DNA of 64,000 nt from Terrimonas sp. (GCA_016125075.1 WGMO01000008.1:62001-126000); one strand, 5' to 3'; counted from the stretch's first letter, positions 25,913-36,278 are shown. Notes: generated by a model not told the origin, from the sequence alone. Program-made: numbers and translations.

Positions 25913-28729
25913 ATGGCCATAACAAAATCGAAAATATCCGATAAAAAAAGGGGGAAAGTACCCGACCCAAATGCCATTTTTATCAGTGGCGCCAGGGTGC
26001 ATAACTTAAAGAATGTCAGCGTTTCAATTCCCAGGAACCAGTTGATTGTCGTAACCGGAGTCTCGGGCTCCGGAAAGTCCAGCCTTACCATTGATACCTT
26101 GTATGCGGAAGGCCAGCGCCGCTATGCTGAAAGCCTGAGCGCTTATGCCCGGCAGTTCCTGAACCGCATGAACAAACCCGATGTCGATTATATCAAAGGG
26201 CTTTGCCCTGCAATCGCAATAGAACAAAAGGTCATCACCCGAACGCCCCGCAGCACCGTGGGAAGTATGACGGAGATATACGACTACCTGCGGTTGCTTT
26301 ACGCCAGGATCGGTAGAACAATTTCGCCCGTTTCGGGCAAAGAGGTCAAAAAAGACGATGTAAAAGATATTGTCGATGCCATTGCCGGCAGGAAAAAAGG
26401 CGATAAGATATATATCCTTACAGCATTCAGAAAACACAAACACAGGGATATCCGCGAAGAACTGAATATCCTGATCCAAAAGGGCTTTAGCCGTATTTAT
26501 ACCCAGGGAGCAATATTGAGGATCGAAGATGAACTGGAGAATAAACAGTCAAAAGTATTTGCTGCCGCTGCAAAACTCTATGTGCTTGTAGACAGGATCA
26601 TCGTTAAGGATTTTGATGATGATGATAAACACAGGCTGGCCGATTCTGTCGGTACCGCCTTTTTTGAAGGCGAGGGCGATGTATATGTGGAAGTGAACGG
26701 CGACAAGATGCTGCATTTCAACAACCGGTTTGAAATGGACGGGATGCGGTTTGAAGAACCCGTTCCCAATCTTTTTTCATTTAATAATCCCTTTGGCGCC
26801 TGTCCAACCTGCGAAGGGTTTAGCCAGGTGCTGGGTATCGATACCGATCTTGTTATTCCTGACAGGCGTTTGAGTGTTTATGAGGGGGCTGTAGCTCCCT
26901 GGAAGGGTGAGAAACTGGGTTGGTGGAGGGAGCAATTCATTAAAGCAGCCAAACAATTCAACTTCCCGGTCCATAAACCAATAGCTGACCTGACCAGTGC
27001 CCAGTATAAAATGCTATGGGAGGGACATGCGCCCGCTCTTGGGATCCATGATTTTTTCAGGGAAGTGGAACAGAACCTTTATAAGGTACAATACCGGGTC
27101 CTGCTCAGCCGATACCGTGGCAGGACAGAATGCCCTGATTGTAAAGGATACCGCCTGAGACCGGAAGCCCTGTATGTTAAAGTGAACCATCTTCATATTG
27201 GGGAATTGGGAAACATGCCGGTAAAAGACCTGAAGCAATGGTTCAACAACCTGGATACTGTTCTCACAAAACATGAAAAAGAGGTTGCCAAAAGGATTCT
27301 TATCGAGATCCACCACCGGGTGGATACACTGATCAGTGTGGGATTGGGATATCTTACCCTGAGCCGTTTGGCCAATTCGCTGAGTGGCGGGGAAAGCCAG
27401 CGGATACAACTGACCAGGAGCCTGGGCAGTAATCTGACCAATTCTTTATACATCCTGGATGAGCCCTCCATTGGCCTTCATTCGCGCGATACGGAAAACC
27501 TGATCAGGGTCTTAAAAGAATTACGCGATCTTGATAATACCGTTGTGGTGGTAGAGCATGATGAAATGATGATGCGGGAAGCCGATCATATCATTGATAT
27601 GGGCCCCATGGCCTCGCACCTGGGTGGTGAAGTGGTTGCTGCCGGAGATTATGATGCCATTATTGCGAATAAGGAAAGCCTTACGGGCAAATACCTGAAA
27701 GGGGAATTAAGGATCGACCCGCCTAAATCAGTCAGGAAATGGAACCGGTCGATCAGGGTGGAAGGTGCCCGGCATAATAACCTGAAAGGGATCACGGTTG
27801 AGTTCCCTTTAAATGTGCTCTGTGTGGTCAGTGGTGTGAGCGGGAGTGGCAAAACAACCCTGGTCAAACAAATCCTGTACCCGGCTCTGAAAAAGATAAA
27901 AGGGGAACATGCCGAAAAGGTCGGATTTCATAAAGCAATTACCGGGGATGTTGAAAGCATTGCACAAATCGAGATGGTCGATCAGAACCCCATCGGTAAA
28001 TCATCCCGCAGCAACCCTGTTACCTATATTAAGGCTTATGACGAAATCCGGGATCTGTTTTCCAGGCAGCCATTAAGCAAGATGCGTGGTTTTCAACCCC
28101 GGCATTTTTCCTTCAATGTAGATGGTGGTCGCTGTGATACCTGTAAGGGCGAAGGAGAACAGGTCGTAGAAATGCAGTTCCTGGCGGATGTGCATCTTAC
28201 CTGCGAGGTTTGTGGCGGTAAACGTTTCAAGGAAGAAGTCCTGGAGGTTCAATATAAAGGGAAGAGCATACATGATGTGCTGGAAATGAGTGTTGATGAG
28301 GCCATCTCCTTTTTTAAGGAAGAAAAAAAACTGGCGGCGGCTATCCAGCCTTTGAGCAATGTGGGGCTGGGTTATGTGAAACTGGGCCAGTCCTCCGATA
28401 CCTTATCGGGTGGCGAGGCACAGCGGGTAAAACTGGCCTCATTCCTGGGAAAATCCAGGTCCAGCGGCAAACTGCTCTTTATTTTTGATGAACCCACGAC
28501 CGGGCTTCATTTTAACGATATAAAAAAGTTGCTCGCCTCTTTTAATGCCCTGATCGAGCAGGGGCATTCCATCCTGGTGATCGAGCATAATATGGATATT
28601 ATCCGGAGTGCCGACTGGGTGATTGACCTGGGCCCGGAAGCCGGGGAAGGAGGAGGAGACCTGGTATTTGCCGGCCCACCGCTTGATTTAAAACAAGTAA
28701 AAAAGAGCTATACGGCTTTATATTTATAG
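25913..28729 (+). CDS. uvrA: Excinuclease ABC subunit A
   Basis: A 938-residue DNA-damage sensor ATPase of nucleotide-excision repair. It has two ABC modules: Walker A GVSGSGKSS near residue 45 and GVSGSGKTT near residue 640, with signature motifs LSGGESQRIQL and LSGGEAQRVKL, and Walker B LDEPSIGLH and FDEPTTGLHF. Zinc-finger cysteines are at CPTCEGF, CPDCKGY and CDTCKGEGE/CEVCGGK. Size and order are normal for UvrA. The gene stands alone on the plus strand. Confidence 0.97.
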   Translation: MAITKSKISDKKRGKVPDPNAIFISGARVHNLKNVSVSIPRNQLIVVTGVSGSGKSSLTIDTLYAEGQRRYAESLSAYARQFLNRMNKPDVDYIKGLCPAIAIEQKVITRTPRSTVGSMTEIYDYLRLLYARIGRTISPVSGKEVKKDDVKDIVDAIAGRKKGDKIYILTAFRKHKHRDIREELNILIQKGFSRIYTQGAILRIEDELENKQSKVFAAAAKLYVLVDRIIVKDFDDDDKHRLADSVGTAFFEGEGDVYVEVNGDKMLHFNNRFEMDGMRFEEPVPNLFSFNNPFGACPTCEGFSQVLGIDTDLVIPDRRLSVYEGAVAPWKGEKLGWWREQFIKAAKQFNFPVHKPIADLTSAQYKMLWEGHAPALGIHDFFREVEQNLYKVQYRVLLSRYRGRTECPDCKGYRLRPEALYVKVNHLHIGELGNMPVKDLKQWFNNLDTVLTKHEKEVAKRILIEIHHRVDTLISVGLGYLTLSRLANSLSGGESQRIQLTRSLGSNLTNSLYILDEPSIGLHSRDTENLIRVLKELRDLDNTVVVVEHDEMMMREADHIIDMGPMASHLGGEVVAAGDYDAIIANKESLTGKYLKGELRIDPPKSVRKWNRSIRVEGARHNNLKGITVEFPLNVLCVVSGVSGSGKTTLVKQILYPALKKIKGEHAEKVGFHKAITGDVESIAQIEMVDQNPIGKSSRSNPVTYIKAYDEIRDLFSRQPLSKMRGFQPRHFSFNVDGGRCDTCKGEGEQVVEMQFLADVHLTCEVCGGKRFKEEVLEVQYKGKSIHDVLEMSVDEAISFFKEEKKLAAAIQPLSNVGLGYVKLGQSSDTLSGGEAQRVKLASFLGKSRSSGKLLFIFDEPTTGLHFNDIKKLLASFNALIEQGHSILVIEHNMDIIRSADWVIDLGPEAGEGGGDLVFAGPPLDLKQVKKSYTALYL

Positions 28730-28964
28730 GCATTTGCAAAAACCGAAATTGCGTTTTATTTTTGCAGTACTTTCTATTCTTTCCTAATTATCCTTTAAAA
28801 AATCCGGCCCTGATCCTGGTTATTATTGACTAATACTTAGGCATTTTAATTGTCCTGAACATCCTTTCGAATAATCGCTTCGTACATGCTGCCTCCCGGT
28901 AATATGTAACTATCCATTACCCGTGAATACAACAAGTTATTTATCATTTATAAATTCATGTGGT

Positions 28965-30320
28965 ATGAAAAAATTATTGTTGAATATGTTGCTGATCGGG
29001 GGGATTTCAACCGTTTCCTCTGCACAGGTCCTGATTATTGAAAACTTTACCGGTTTCACAGCCGGAAACCTCGGCACCCAGGGGAGCTGGGTTCAAACCG
29101 GTTCAGGCACCGACGTACAGGTGGGTAATAACAGCGCCGATTATATGTTTTATCCCAATTATGTGAGTGGCAGCCAGTATGTAACGGTTGACCGGTATAC
29201 CGGGGGCAGCAGCGGTACGGATCCTTATAAGGCCTTCCTGGGTAGTGTTAACGTACCCGCTAATGTGAACAGCACTTTCTTTATGTCTTTTGTAATCAAT
29301 GTAACCGGGGCCCAAAATGGCGGTGACTATTGCCTGGCATTGCGCTCCAGTGGTGGAAATTACCTGGCCAGGTTTTTTGTAAAAAAGAGTGGTTCCAACA
29401 TACAGTTTGGCGTATCCTCCGGTACAACGGCCCCTGTCTATACAACAAATTATGCCACCGGCACCACCTACCTGATCATGATAAGGCAGGATATCGTAAC
29501 CGGCAGCAATAATGATAATGCATGGTTATGGGTAAACCCCACTGTTTCTACCGAACCTTCAACAGCTGCTGCCAATGCAGCTGCTTTGAACGGCACTGAA
29601 GCGTATACCAGCGGACAAACCATTGATGCGCTTGCCATCCGCCAGGGAGGCAATGCTGCGCCGGCTGCTTTTATAGATGGGATCAAGGTTGCTTATGGTT
29701 CTGGTAATATTAACACAGCCGCTGATGCGACGGCCGCCTGGACCGACCTGAGCCCCGAGGGTATCCCTTTGCCGGTTACTTTTGATGGTATCAAAGCCTT
29801 TAAAAAAGCAAATGGTGTGCAAATTGACTGGAGTACACAAACCGAGGTCAATATTGATCATTATGAGGTTGAACGTTCAAATGACGGACGCAATTTTTTA
29901 ACCATTGGCAATACGACCCCCAGGAACCTGCCGGGTCAGAACAGTTATACCTTCTTTGACGCCAATCCTGCTACGGGAACGAATTTCTACAGGATCAGGA
30001 ATATTGATCTTGACGGCCGGTCGGCTGTCAGCCCAACGGTGAAGATCAGCCTGTCGAAGGCACCAACGGAGATGGTTATCTTTCCGAATCCTTTTACAGG
30101 GAATAATCTTTCCCTTCAATTACTGGATTTGGAAAAAGGGAATTACAGGATCAGTGTGCTGAGCGGTACAGGGCAAACGATAATGACCAAAATCTTTGTG
30201 CATGAAGGGGGTGTTATCAGCCAGACCCTTCAATTGCCTGTCAAACTGCAAAAAGGATTATATAGCATACTGGTGACGGGTAATGATTACAGGGCAGCCC
30301 AATCATTGATCGTTCAATAA
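28965..30320 (+). CDS. Secreted protein with T9SS C-terminal sorting domain
   Basis: A 451-residue exported protein beginning at MKKLLLNMLLIGGISTVSSAQ (signal peptide); the start is 42 bp into the frame for that reason. Residues 20-240 form a beta-sandwich-like domain rich in Gly/Ser/Thr, with GGNYLARFFVKKSGSNIQFGVSSG. Next comes the DGIKAFKKANGVQIDWSTQTEVNIDHYEVERSNDGRNF segment seen before sorting domains. The last ~80 residues (VIFPNPFTGNNLS...GLYSILV) are a type A T9SS sorting domain. The ligand or substrate is unknown. Confidence 0.85.
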   Translation: MKKLLLNMLLIGGISTVSSAQVLIIENFTGFTAGNLGTQGSWVQTGSGTDVQVGNNSADYMFYPNYVSGSQYVTVDRYTGGSSGTDPYKAFLGSVNVPANVNSTFFMSFVINVTGAQNGGDYCLALRSSGGNYLARFFVKKSGSNIQFGVSSGTTAPVYTTNYATGTTYLIMIRQDIVTGSNNDNAWLWVNPTVSTEPSTAAANAAALNGTEAYTSGQTIDALAIRQGGNAAPAAFIDGIKVAYGSGNINTAADATAAWTDLSPEGIPLPVTFDGIKAFKKANGVQIDWSTQTEVNIDHYEVERSNDGRNFLTIGNTTPRNLPGQNSYTFFDANPATGTNFYRIRNIDLDGRSAVSPTVKISLSKAPTEMVIFPNPFTGNNLSLQLLDLEKGNYRISVLSGTGQTIMTKIFVHEGGVISQTLQLPVKLQKGLYSILVTGNDYRAAQSLIVQ

Positions 30321-30344
30321 TTTTTAATTGGAAGGTATTTATCA

Positions 30345-30366
30345 GGCAGCCGGTGGCTGCCTTTTT
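30345..30366 (+). terminator. Terminator of the T9SS cargo gene
   Basis: The stem GGCAGCC/GGCTGCC with a 3-nt loop is followed by TTTTTATTTT. It lies 25 bp after the stop codon. Confidence 0.8.
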
Positions 30367-30410
30367 ATTTTAACGCAGTCTTAAGTATAAAAAGATAAAT
30401 TTTGCGGCAA

Positions 30411-30908
30411 ATGAGAACATACATGAGGCTTTTATTCTTTGTTTTATTACTGGGCTTTTCCTGTAAGGGGATGACACAAATAATGCCGGTGGGTGATCTT
30501 TTCCGGGTGCTTGAAATGGGAAAGGACGAAATGAAAGATTACCTGGCATCCAGGGGCTATATCCTGTCAGAAACTGATTCGTCAGACCAAACCCTGATCC
30601 GTTATTATACAGCCCTGGGAAAATTAGACAGCAGCAGTTCTGTCTGGTCTGTCACTTATCAGCAGTCATCTTATAAGGGTTATGAGGGCCGTATTCTTGT
30701 TTACAGGACCTATAATCCTGATGAATTGTCCTCTTTTCAATCCTATATAAGTGTGAATGGGTACCGCTTGAGCGAAAGCTATAAAAAGGAAGACGCCGAA
30801 GAAATCTTTTATCGGAAAGAAGATAAGGTTATCCACCTCACAAAGACCTTTCATCAACTGGAAAATGGGAAAAAAGTGTATGCCTATGCTATTGAACTGG
30901 GCGGGTAA
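30411..30908 (+). CDS. Small secreted hypothetical protein
   Basis: A 165-residue exported protein with a signal peptide (MRLLFFVLLLGFSCKGMTQ). The start at ATG 30411 is used over a TTG three codons earlier; 30423 is also possible. The middle has a repeat-like FEVL/DYLASRGYILSET and SYISVNGYRLSESYKKED pair of similar segments, so it may be a two-fold beta-alpha repeat. I cannot assign a family. It converges on the DUF4293 gene; the two stop codons are adjacent with no gap. Confidence 0.65.
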   Translation: MRTYMRLLFFVLLLGFSCKGMTQIMPVGDLFRVLEMGKDEMKDYLASRGYILSETDSSDQTLIRYYTALGKLDSSSSVWSVTYQQSSYKGYEGRILVYRTYNPDELSSFQSYISVNGYRLSESYKKEDAEEIFYRKEDKVIHLTKTFHQLENGKKVYAYAIELGG

Positions 30909-31325
30909 TCAACGCAACCTGTCAAGACTTTTTACCACTTGCTCATCCTTCCAGATACCCCTGGCGGCCAGGACATAACAGACGGGGATGCCAAATGTGA
31001 AAATGCTCCAGAGGGAAAGGGTTCCATCGATTTTACTTCCCGCATTGAAATACAGAAAAATCAGGAGAAGAGAAAGGATGATTCCGGCAATACCCAGTTT
31101 CAGTTGGAATTTCCTGTCGCGGTAAAAAAAGATAACAGCAACACTAAACAGGATCAGGAAACCGGACAGGAGCATGATAAACAAATTATATCCTCCGTCG
31201 ATGATTACTTTTTCAACGGTGCCGTTTTCCAGTGTTTTGGTGCCGGTATAAAATGGATACCTGAAGCCGGCAAAGGAAAGTAATGCTGCCAGTAATAACC
31301 AGATGGATTGAATGCGTTGGATCAT
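30909..31325 (-). CDS. DUF4293 family membrane protein
   Basis: A 138-residue protein with four hydrophobic helices, starting MIQRIQSIWLLLAALLSF. The MIQRIQS(I/V)WL(L)LA opening and the GYNLFIMLLSGFLILFSVAVIFFY segment are typical of DUF4293, a Bacteroidota family of unknown function. It lies 30 bp downstream of glyA on the same strand and is probably co-transcribed with it. Confidence 0.85.
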   Translation of the reverse strand: MIQRIQSIWLLLAALLSFAGFRYPFYTGTKTLENGTVEKVIIDGGYNLFIMLLSGFLILFSVAVIFFYRDRKFQLKLGIAGIILSLLLIFLYFNAGSKIDGTLSLWSIFTFGIPVCYVLAARGIWKDEQVVKSLDRLR

Positions 31326-31355
31326 AAGGTGTAATTTCCTGAAAATTTACAAAAC

Positions 31356-32633
31356 TTATCCTAACTCCGGGTAAAGTGGAAATTGTTGCATGAATGCACT
31401 GACCTCGGTTCTGACTTCGCTGATCGTTTTTTCATCATCTGCCTGCATCAATACCCTGTCAATCAAGGCTACCACGGTCTCCATATCTTTTTCTTTCATC
31501 CCCCGGGTGGTGATGGCCGGCACCCCTACCCGGATACCCGAGGTCACAAAGGGTGATTTGTCATCAAAGGGAACGGCATTTTTATTGAGCGTGATATGTG
31601 CCTTATCCAGGGTTTCCTGTGCTTTTTTACCGGTGAGGTTCTTGTTACGCAGATCAATCAGCATCAGGTGGTTGTCGGTGCCTTCACTGATAAGGTGATA
31701 ACCACGGCTCACAAAAGCTGCAGCCATCGCCTGGGCATTCCGGATCACCTGCTGACCGTAGGCTTTAAAATCTTCGGTAAGGATCTCGCCAAATGCAACA
31801 GCTTTTGCAGCAATTACATGTTCCAGGGGTCCTCCCTGGGTGCCCGGAAAAACAGCCAGGTCAAGCAGCTGGCTCATCATCCTCAGGTTACCCTTTGGAT
31901 CTTTAATACCCCAGGGATTTTCAAAATCATGGCGGAGCATGATGATGCCCCCCCTTGGTCCGCGTAATGTTTTATGGGTGGTGGAGGTTACAATATGACA
32001 GTGGTCAAAAGGATCGTTCAGCAGACCCGAAGCGATCAACCCCGCAGGATGAGCGATATCCGCCAGTACAACGGCGCCAATGGCATCAGCAATACTGCGG
32101 ATGCGCTGGTAATCCCAGTCGCGGCTATAGGCAGAAGCGCCGCAGATGATCATCTTCGGTTTTTCCCGGAGTGCCACGGTTTCCATCTGCTCATAATCAA
32201 CGATCCCGTCACGGGTTACGCCATAATGAAAAGCTTCATAGGTTTTGCCGCTGAAATTCGCCGGGCTGCCATGGGTCAGGTGTCCGCCCATGCTCAGGTC
32301 AAGCCCCAGTATTTTTTCACCGGGTTTCATCACGGCCAGGAATACGGCCCCGTTTGCCTGTGCCCCGCTATGGGGCTGAACATTGGCCCATTGGGCCCTG
32401 AATATTTTTTTCAGCCTTTCGATCGCCAGTGTTTCAATTTCATCCACCACTTCGCATCCGCCATAATAACGTTTGCCGGGATAGCCTTCCGCATATTTAT
32501 TGGTAGGCGCGGTACCCATGGCCTGCATCACTTGCAGGGAAGTGAAGTTTTCGGAAGCGATCAGTTCAATGCCATTCCGCTGGCGTTCGAGTTCCTTGTC
32601 GATCAGGTCAAAAACCTGTTTATCTTTTTGCAT
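31356..32633 (-). CDS. glyA: Serine hydroxymethyltransferase
   Basis: A 425-residue PLP enzyme that converts serine and tetrahydrofolate to glycine and methylene-tetrahydrofolate. The PLP lysine is in [14 protein letters not shown]. Other family signatures are [34 protein letters not shown] and [10 protein letters not shown]. Length is normal. With fhs in the same window it feeds the one-carbon pool, though the genes are not linked. Its upstream region (32634-32868) is shared with the divergent nucleotidyltransferase gene. Confidence 0.97.
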   Translation of the reverse strand: MQKDKQVFDLIDKELERQRNGIELIASENFTSLQVMQAMGTAPTNKYAEGYPGKRYYGGCEVVDEIETLAIERLKKIFRAQWANVQPHSGAQANGAVFLAVMKPGEKILGLDLSMGGHLTHGSPANFSGKTYEAFHYGVTRDGIVDYEQMETVALREKPKMIICGASAYSRDWDYQRIRSIADAIGAVVLADIAHPAGLIASGLLNDPFDHCHIVTSTTHKTLRGPRGGIIMLRHDFENPWGIKDPKGNLRMMSQLLDLAVFPGTQGGPLEHVIAAKAVAFGEILTEDFKAYGQQVIRNAQAMAAAFVSRGYHLISEGTDNHLMLIDLRNKNLTGKKAQETLDKAHITLNKNAVPFDDKSPFVTSGIRVGVPAITTRGMKEKDMETVVALIDRVLMQADDEKTISEVRTEVSAFMQQFPLYPELG

Positions 32634-32868
32634 ATGCTGATGGTGTATTGGGTATACAGGGAACTAACCATATTCGGACAGTTAAAACAGTGACAATTTT
32701 TTTAATATTCATTCCCTGTCAGCGTAAAGATTTTTCCCTTTATACTTTATTTAAATGTGGCGCAAAAATAAGTCAGTATCGTATTAATACTGTGTTTTGA
32801 GGAACAAGTTTTTGTTTGTTTCTTTTTTCGCTACTTTCGGGTGCTTTTTTGCGAACCAACAGTAGTTA

Positions 32869-33864
32869 ATGAAGGCAATAATACCAGTAGCCGGAGCCGG
32901 CACAAAGCTTCGACCCCATACCTATACGCAACCCAAGGCTCTTATACCGCTTGCCGGTAAAACGGTGCTCAGCATCATTGTAGAGCAATTGAAAGATGCG
33001 GGCATCTCTGAATTTATTTTTATTGTCGGATACCTGGGCGATAAGATACAGGACTTTGTGGCTGAACATTACCCGGATATCAAGGCTTATTATGTTCACC
33101 AGACCGACAGGCAGGGAATCGGGCATGCCGTTAAGCTGACCCGCGATATCGTGGATAAGGATGAAGTGTTTGTGGTATTGGGTGATTCGATCTGCGAATA
33201 TGATGTCAATGCGGTATTGAAAAGCAAATACTCCATGCTCGGCGTAAAAAAAGTGGATGACCCCCGGGAGTTTGGCGTGGCCGAAATTGATGATGATGGT
33301 TTTATTGAGCATGTTGTTGAAAAACCGCAGATACCCAAATCCAACCTCGCCCTTGTGGGGGTGTACAAGATCCTGGAAAGCGACCTGCTTTTCAAATGCC
33401 TGGAGGATAATATGACACAGGGACTGAAGAACAGGGGAGAATACAGCCTGACGGATGCAATCGATTGTATGCTGAAGATGGGTATACAGTTCAAATCCTT
33501 CAAAGTGGAGAACTGGTTTGACTGTGGTAAGAAAGAGACCCTCCTGGAATCAAATGCAACTTTATTAAAAAAATTTGCCAACCAGCAAAACCCCGAGGAG
33601 TATAAATCAGAAAATTCTGTGATCATCCAGCCAGTCAGTATCGGACCTGGTTGTATCGTCAAGAATTCCATTGTTGGACCCAATGTGAGTATCGGTGAGA
33701 ATACGACGGTTGATTCCTCCATCATCAAAAATTCCATTATCGGTTCTTTTTCCAACCTGATCGATATCGTTTTGGATTCATCACTGATCGGAAGCGATAC
33801 CGGGATCTGTGGTGAAACCCGGACCCTGAACATCGGTGATAACACGGATATCGACCTGGGATAA
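32869..33864 (+). CDS. Sugar-phosphate nucleotidyltransferase
   Basis: A 331-residue protein with an N-terminal nucleotidyltransferase domain. The signature is written GAGTKLRPHTYTQPKALIP, where the usual GGxGTRLRP has Lys for Arg. The metal-binding Asp is in VVLGDSICEYD. The C-terminal ~90 residues (VSIGPGCIVKNSIVGPNVSIGENTTV) are left-handed beta-helix hexapeptides. This is the layout of glucose-1-phosphate thymidylyl/uridylyltransferase-like proteins that make nucleotide sugars for polysaccharides. The substrate cannot be set from the sequence. Confidence 0.87.
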   Translation: MKAIIPVAGAGTKLRPHTYTQPKALIPLAGKTVLSIIVEQLKDAGISEFIFIVGYLGDKIQDFVAEHYPDIKAYYVHQTDRQGIGHAVKLTRDIVDKDEVFVVLGDSICEYDVNAVLKSKYSMLGVKKVDDPREFGVAEIDDDGFIEHVVEKPQIPKSNLALVGVYKILESDLLFKCLEDNMTQGLKNRGEYSLTDAIDCMLKMGIQFKSFKVENWFDCGKKETLLESNATLLKKFANQQNPEEYKSENSVIIQPVSIGPGCIVKNSIVGPNVSIGENTTVDSSIIKNSIIGSFSNLIDIVLDSSLIGSDTGICGETRTLNIGDNTDIDLG

Positions 33865-33939
33865 GCCTGGATTTATCAAACCGGATTGGCCTGAAGGCCC
33901 CTGCTGCTTCTTTCTTATCTTTAGATTCAGAATTTTTTT

Positions 33940-34887
33940 ATGGTAAGTAATCGTATTACAAAACTTTTCAATGTACAATTTCCATTGGTACAAGCTGGTA
34001 TGATTTGGGCCAGTGGCTGGAAGTTGGCAGCAGCAGTAAGTAATGCCGGAGGGCTGGGGCTGATAGGCAGCGGATCGATGTATCCTGATGTCTTATTAGA
34101 ACATATACGAAAATGTAAATCTGCTACCAGTCGTCCCTTTGGAGTGAACGTACCCTTACTTTATCCTGATATTGACAAACACATTGATATAATCATTCGT
34201 GAAGGCGTTGAAATTGTTTTCACAAGTGCCGGAAACCCTAAAACCTGGACTGCTGTCCTGAAAGAAAAAGGCATTAAAGTGGTGCATGTGGTGAGCAGCA
34301 GCAAATTTGCGCAAAAGGCCGAAGCAGCGGGTTGCGATGCAGTAGTCGCCGAAGGATTTGAAGCCGGGGGCCATAACGGAAGGGAAGAAACAACTTCGAT
34401 GGTGCTGATTCCGGCTGTGACCCAATCGGTAACCATACCCGTAATAGCAGCCGGTGGTATTGCTACCGGAAGACAAATGCTGGCAGCCATGGTACTGGGA
34501 GCAGAGGGTGTACAAGTGGGCAGCCGTTTTGTGGCGAGTGAGGAAGCATCCTCTCATTTGAAGTTTAAGGAAAGGGTGGTGCAAAGCCAGGAGGGAGATA
34601 CGATGTTGTCGATGAAACAACTGACACCCGTTCGGCTGATCAGGAATAAGTTTTTCCGGGAAATTGTAGCGGCTGAACAAAGGGGTGCTTCAGAAGAGGA
34701 ATTGAAACAGATACTGGGAAGGGCCCGGGCAAAAAAAGGGATGTATGAGGGGGATATGGAGGAAGGGGAGTTGGAGATCGGGCAGGTAAGCGCCCTGATC
34801 CATGAAATTTTACCGGCGGCAAATATTGTTGAAAATATCATCAGGGAATTTGAAGAAGGGTTAAAAGATCCCCTGAAAAAGCTTTAA
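33940..34887 (+). CDS. NAD(P)H-dependent flavin oxidoreductase (nitronate monooxygenase-like)
   Basis: A 315-residue TIM-barrel FMN protein of the nitronate monooxygenase/2-nitropropane dioxygenase family. Motifs are PLVQAGMIWASG, SNAGGLGLIGSG, the VVAEGFEAGGHNG flavin region and the VIAAGGIATGRQMLAAMVLGAEGVQVGSRF phosphate-binding loop. The GHNG histidine corresponds to the catalytic His of the family. Some relatives are enoyl-ACP reductases (FabK), so the exact reaction is open. Transcribed alone. Confidence 0.88.
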   Translation: MVSNRITKLFNVQFPLVQAGMIWASGWKLAAAVSNAGGLGLIGSGSMYPDVLLEHIRKCKSATSRPFGVNVPLLYPDIDKHIDIIIREGVEIVFTSAGNPKTWTAVLKEKGIKVVHVVSSSKFAQKAEAAGCDAVVAEGFEAGGHNGREETTSMVLIPAVTQSVTIPVIAAGGIATGRQMLAAMVLGAEGVQVGSRFVASEEASSHLKFKERVVQSQEGDTMLSMKQLTPVRLIRNKFFREIVAAEQRGASEEELKQILGRARAKKGMYEGDMEEGELEIGQVSALIHEILPAANIVENIIREFEEGLKDPLKKL

Positions 34888-34947
34888 TTTTAGTGGTGTG
34901 AAATGAAAAGTGGGGTTTAACCAATTGCAAATCGAAAACCTTTTCAC

Positions 34948-35352
34948 ATGAGAAAAAACATTTTTCTTGCAGCGATCGGCCTGCTGGCATACGGAGCGGT
35001 ACAGGCATCCGGTAACAATAATGACAATGAAACACCGGGTAAAAAAGTCAATGAGATCAATGGTTCTGTCCTGGTGAGCAGTTCCAAAAAACCCATCGAG
35101 AATGTGAGTGTTACGGCCTATATGACGTCCAAAAAGGAAAAAGTGGTTATTACCGACACCAATGGTAATTATGCTTTTGATGACCTGAAACCGGGGGTGT
35201 ATAAATTCGTTTTCGAAAAAGAAGGATACAAAAAAGTGACAAAAGAAAATGTTGCGATCAAAACAGATGAGGCCTTTTTGCTGAATATTGAAATGATCAC
35301 CAGTGAAGGGACACAGCTTTTCCCTTCCCCCTTCCATTTCATGGATAATTGA
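34948..35352 (+). CDS. Small secreted protein with carboxypeptidase-regulatory-like domain
   Basis: A 134-residue protein with a signal peptide (NIFLAAIGLLAYGAVQAS). The mature part is a single Ig-like CarboxypepD_reg-type domain (INGSVLVSSSKKPIENVSVTAYM...TDTNGNYAFDDLKPGVYKFVFEKEGYKKVTKENV), the same module that precedes TonB-dependent receptors. It stands without a receptor domain. A terminator follows at 35378. Confidence 0.82.
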   Translation: MRKNIFLAAIGLLAYGAVQASGNNNDNETPGKKVNEINGSVLVSSSKKPIENVSVTAYMTSKKEKVVITDTNGNYAFDDLKPGVYKFVFEKEGYKKVTKENVAIKTDEAFLLNIEMITSEGTQLFPSPFHFMDN

Positions 35353-35377
35353 TTTCTATGATTACTGATATAAACGA

Positions 35378-35404
35378 ACAGGCCGCTAAACTATAGCGGC
35401 CTGT
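35378..35404. terminator. Bidirectional terminator
   Basis: The stem ACAGGCCGCT/AGCGGCCTGT has a 7-nt loop and is followed by TTTT on the plus strand. It lies between the converging genes ending at 35352 and 35427 and can serve both. Confidence 0.7.
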
Positions 35405-35426
35405 TTTGGTTTACAGCAGGCAGGCG

Positions 35427-36278
35427 TCAGATCTTTTTAATATCATCACCGTTATGGATATGAAAACCATCTGCGTCTTTTTTGATGGTGAATTCCTTAT
35501 GGTTTTCCAGGTAACGCCGGTAGCGGTCATATACGGCTGCCGGTTGTTTGTTACCGTTAATGATCAATTCCCCTTTTTGATGTTTGATGGTATAATCGTT
35601 GTCCTTACTGATCAGCCCGTCCCTGCCGAGCTCATCAATAAAACTTTTTGTTACCTGTAAATCTGTCCTGGCTTTTTCCATTTCCACTTTCGCTTTTTCC
35701 ATTTCCTTTTCCATCCTGGGGCCGAGACCCTCCAATTCTTTCCGGGCCTTTGCCAGGTCCTTTTCCATCCTGCTGAAATCGATCTCTTTTACCTTCTCTA
35801 TCTCTTTACTGATCTTATCCATGTTCACTTCAGCCAGCGAATGCTGGAGCTCGGCTTTCATTTTCTCCAGTTCTTCTTTCGTTAAATGATCGTCCAGGTC
35901 GATCTTTGCGATGGCATCTTTGATGTCCCTTTGTATTTTTTCGAAATCCACCTGTTTAAGGCTTTGTTCCACCTGCATTTTTATCTTGGAAGCATCCAGC
36001 TCTTTCATGCTCGCTGCGAGGTCTTTCTGCATTTTTTCCATGTTCACCTGCAGGTTTTCGCTCATCTCTGTACGGGCGCGGTCCAGTTCGGCAATCGCAT
36101 CGTCAATATCCCTGATCCTGTTTTCCTGCACTTGACCGGGAATCGTATCTGTTGGCTCTTGGCCACCGGTAAAATGAAAGGTACTGTCTTTAAAATCCCA
36201 GGATATGATGGCAATCGAGCACAGGAGGAGTAAGGAAAGGCTGGCCCCGATGGCCAGGGAGGATCTTTTCTTTTGCAT
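35427..36278 (-). CDS. Membrane-anchored coiled-coil protein
   Basis: A 283-residue protein with one N-terminal membrane segment (SLSLLLLCSIAIISW). From about residue 58 to 215 there is a highly charged coiled coil with recurring METKDL/EKMQKDL-type heptads (MEKMQKDLAASMKELDAS, MEKDLAKARKELEGLGPRMEKEMEKAK). The C-terminal ~65 residues form a small globular part (GELIINGNKQPAAVYDRYRRYLENHKEFTI). I cannot name the family. Its transcript would end at the shared terminator at 35378. Confidence 0.72.
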   Translation of the reverse strand: MQKKRSSLAIGASLSLLLLCSIAIISWDFKDSTFHFTGGQEPTDTIPGQVQENRIRDIDDAIAELDRARTEMSENLQVNMEKMQKDLAASMKELDASKIKMQVEQSLKQVDFEKIQRDIKDAIAKIDLDDHLTKEELEKMKAELQHSLAEVNMDKISKEIEKVKEIDFSRMEKDLAKARKELEGLGPRMEKEMEKAKVEMEKARTDLQVTKSFIDELGRDGLISKDNDYTIKHQKGELIINGNKQPAAVYDRYRRYLENHKEFTIKKDADGFHIHNGDDIKKI

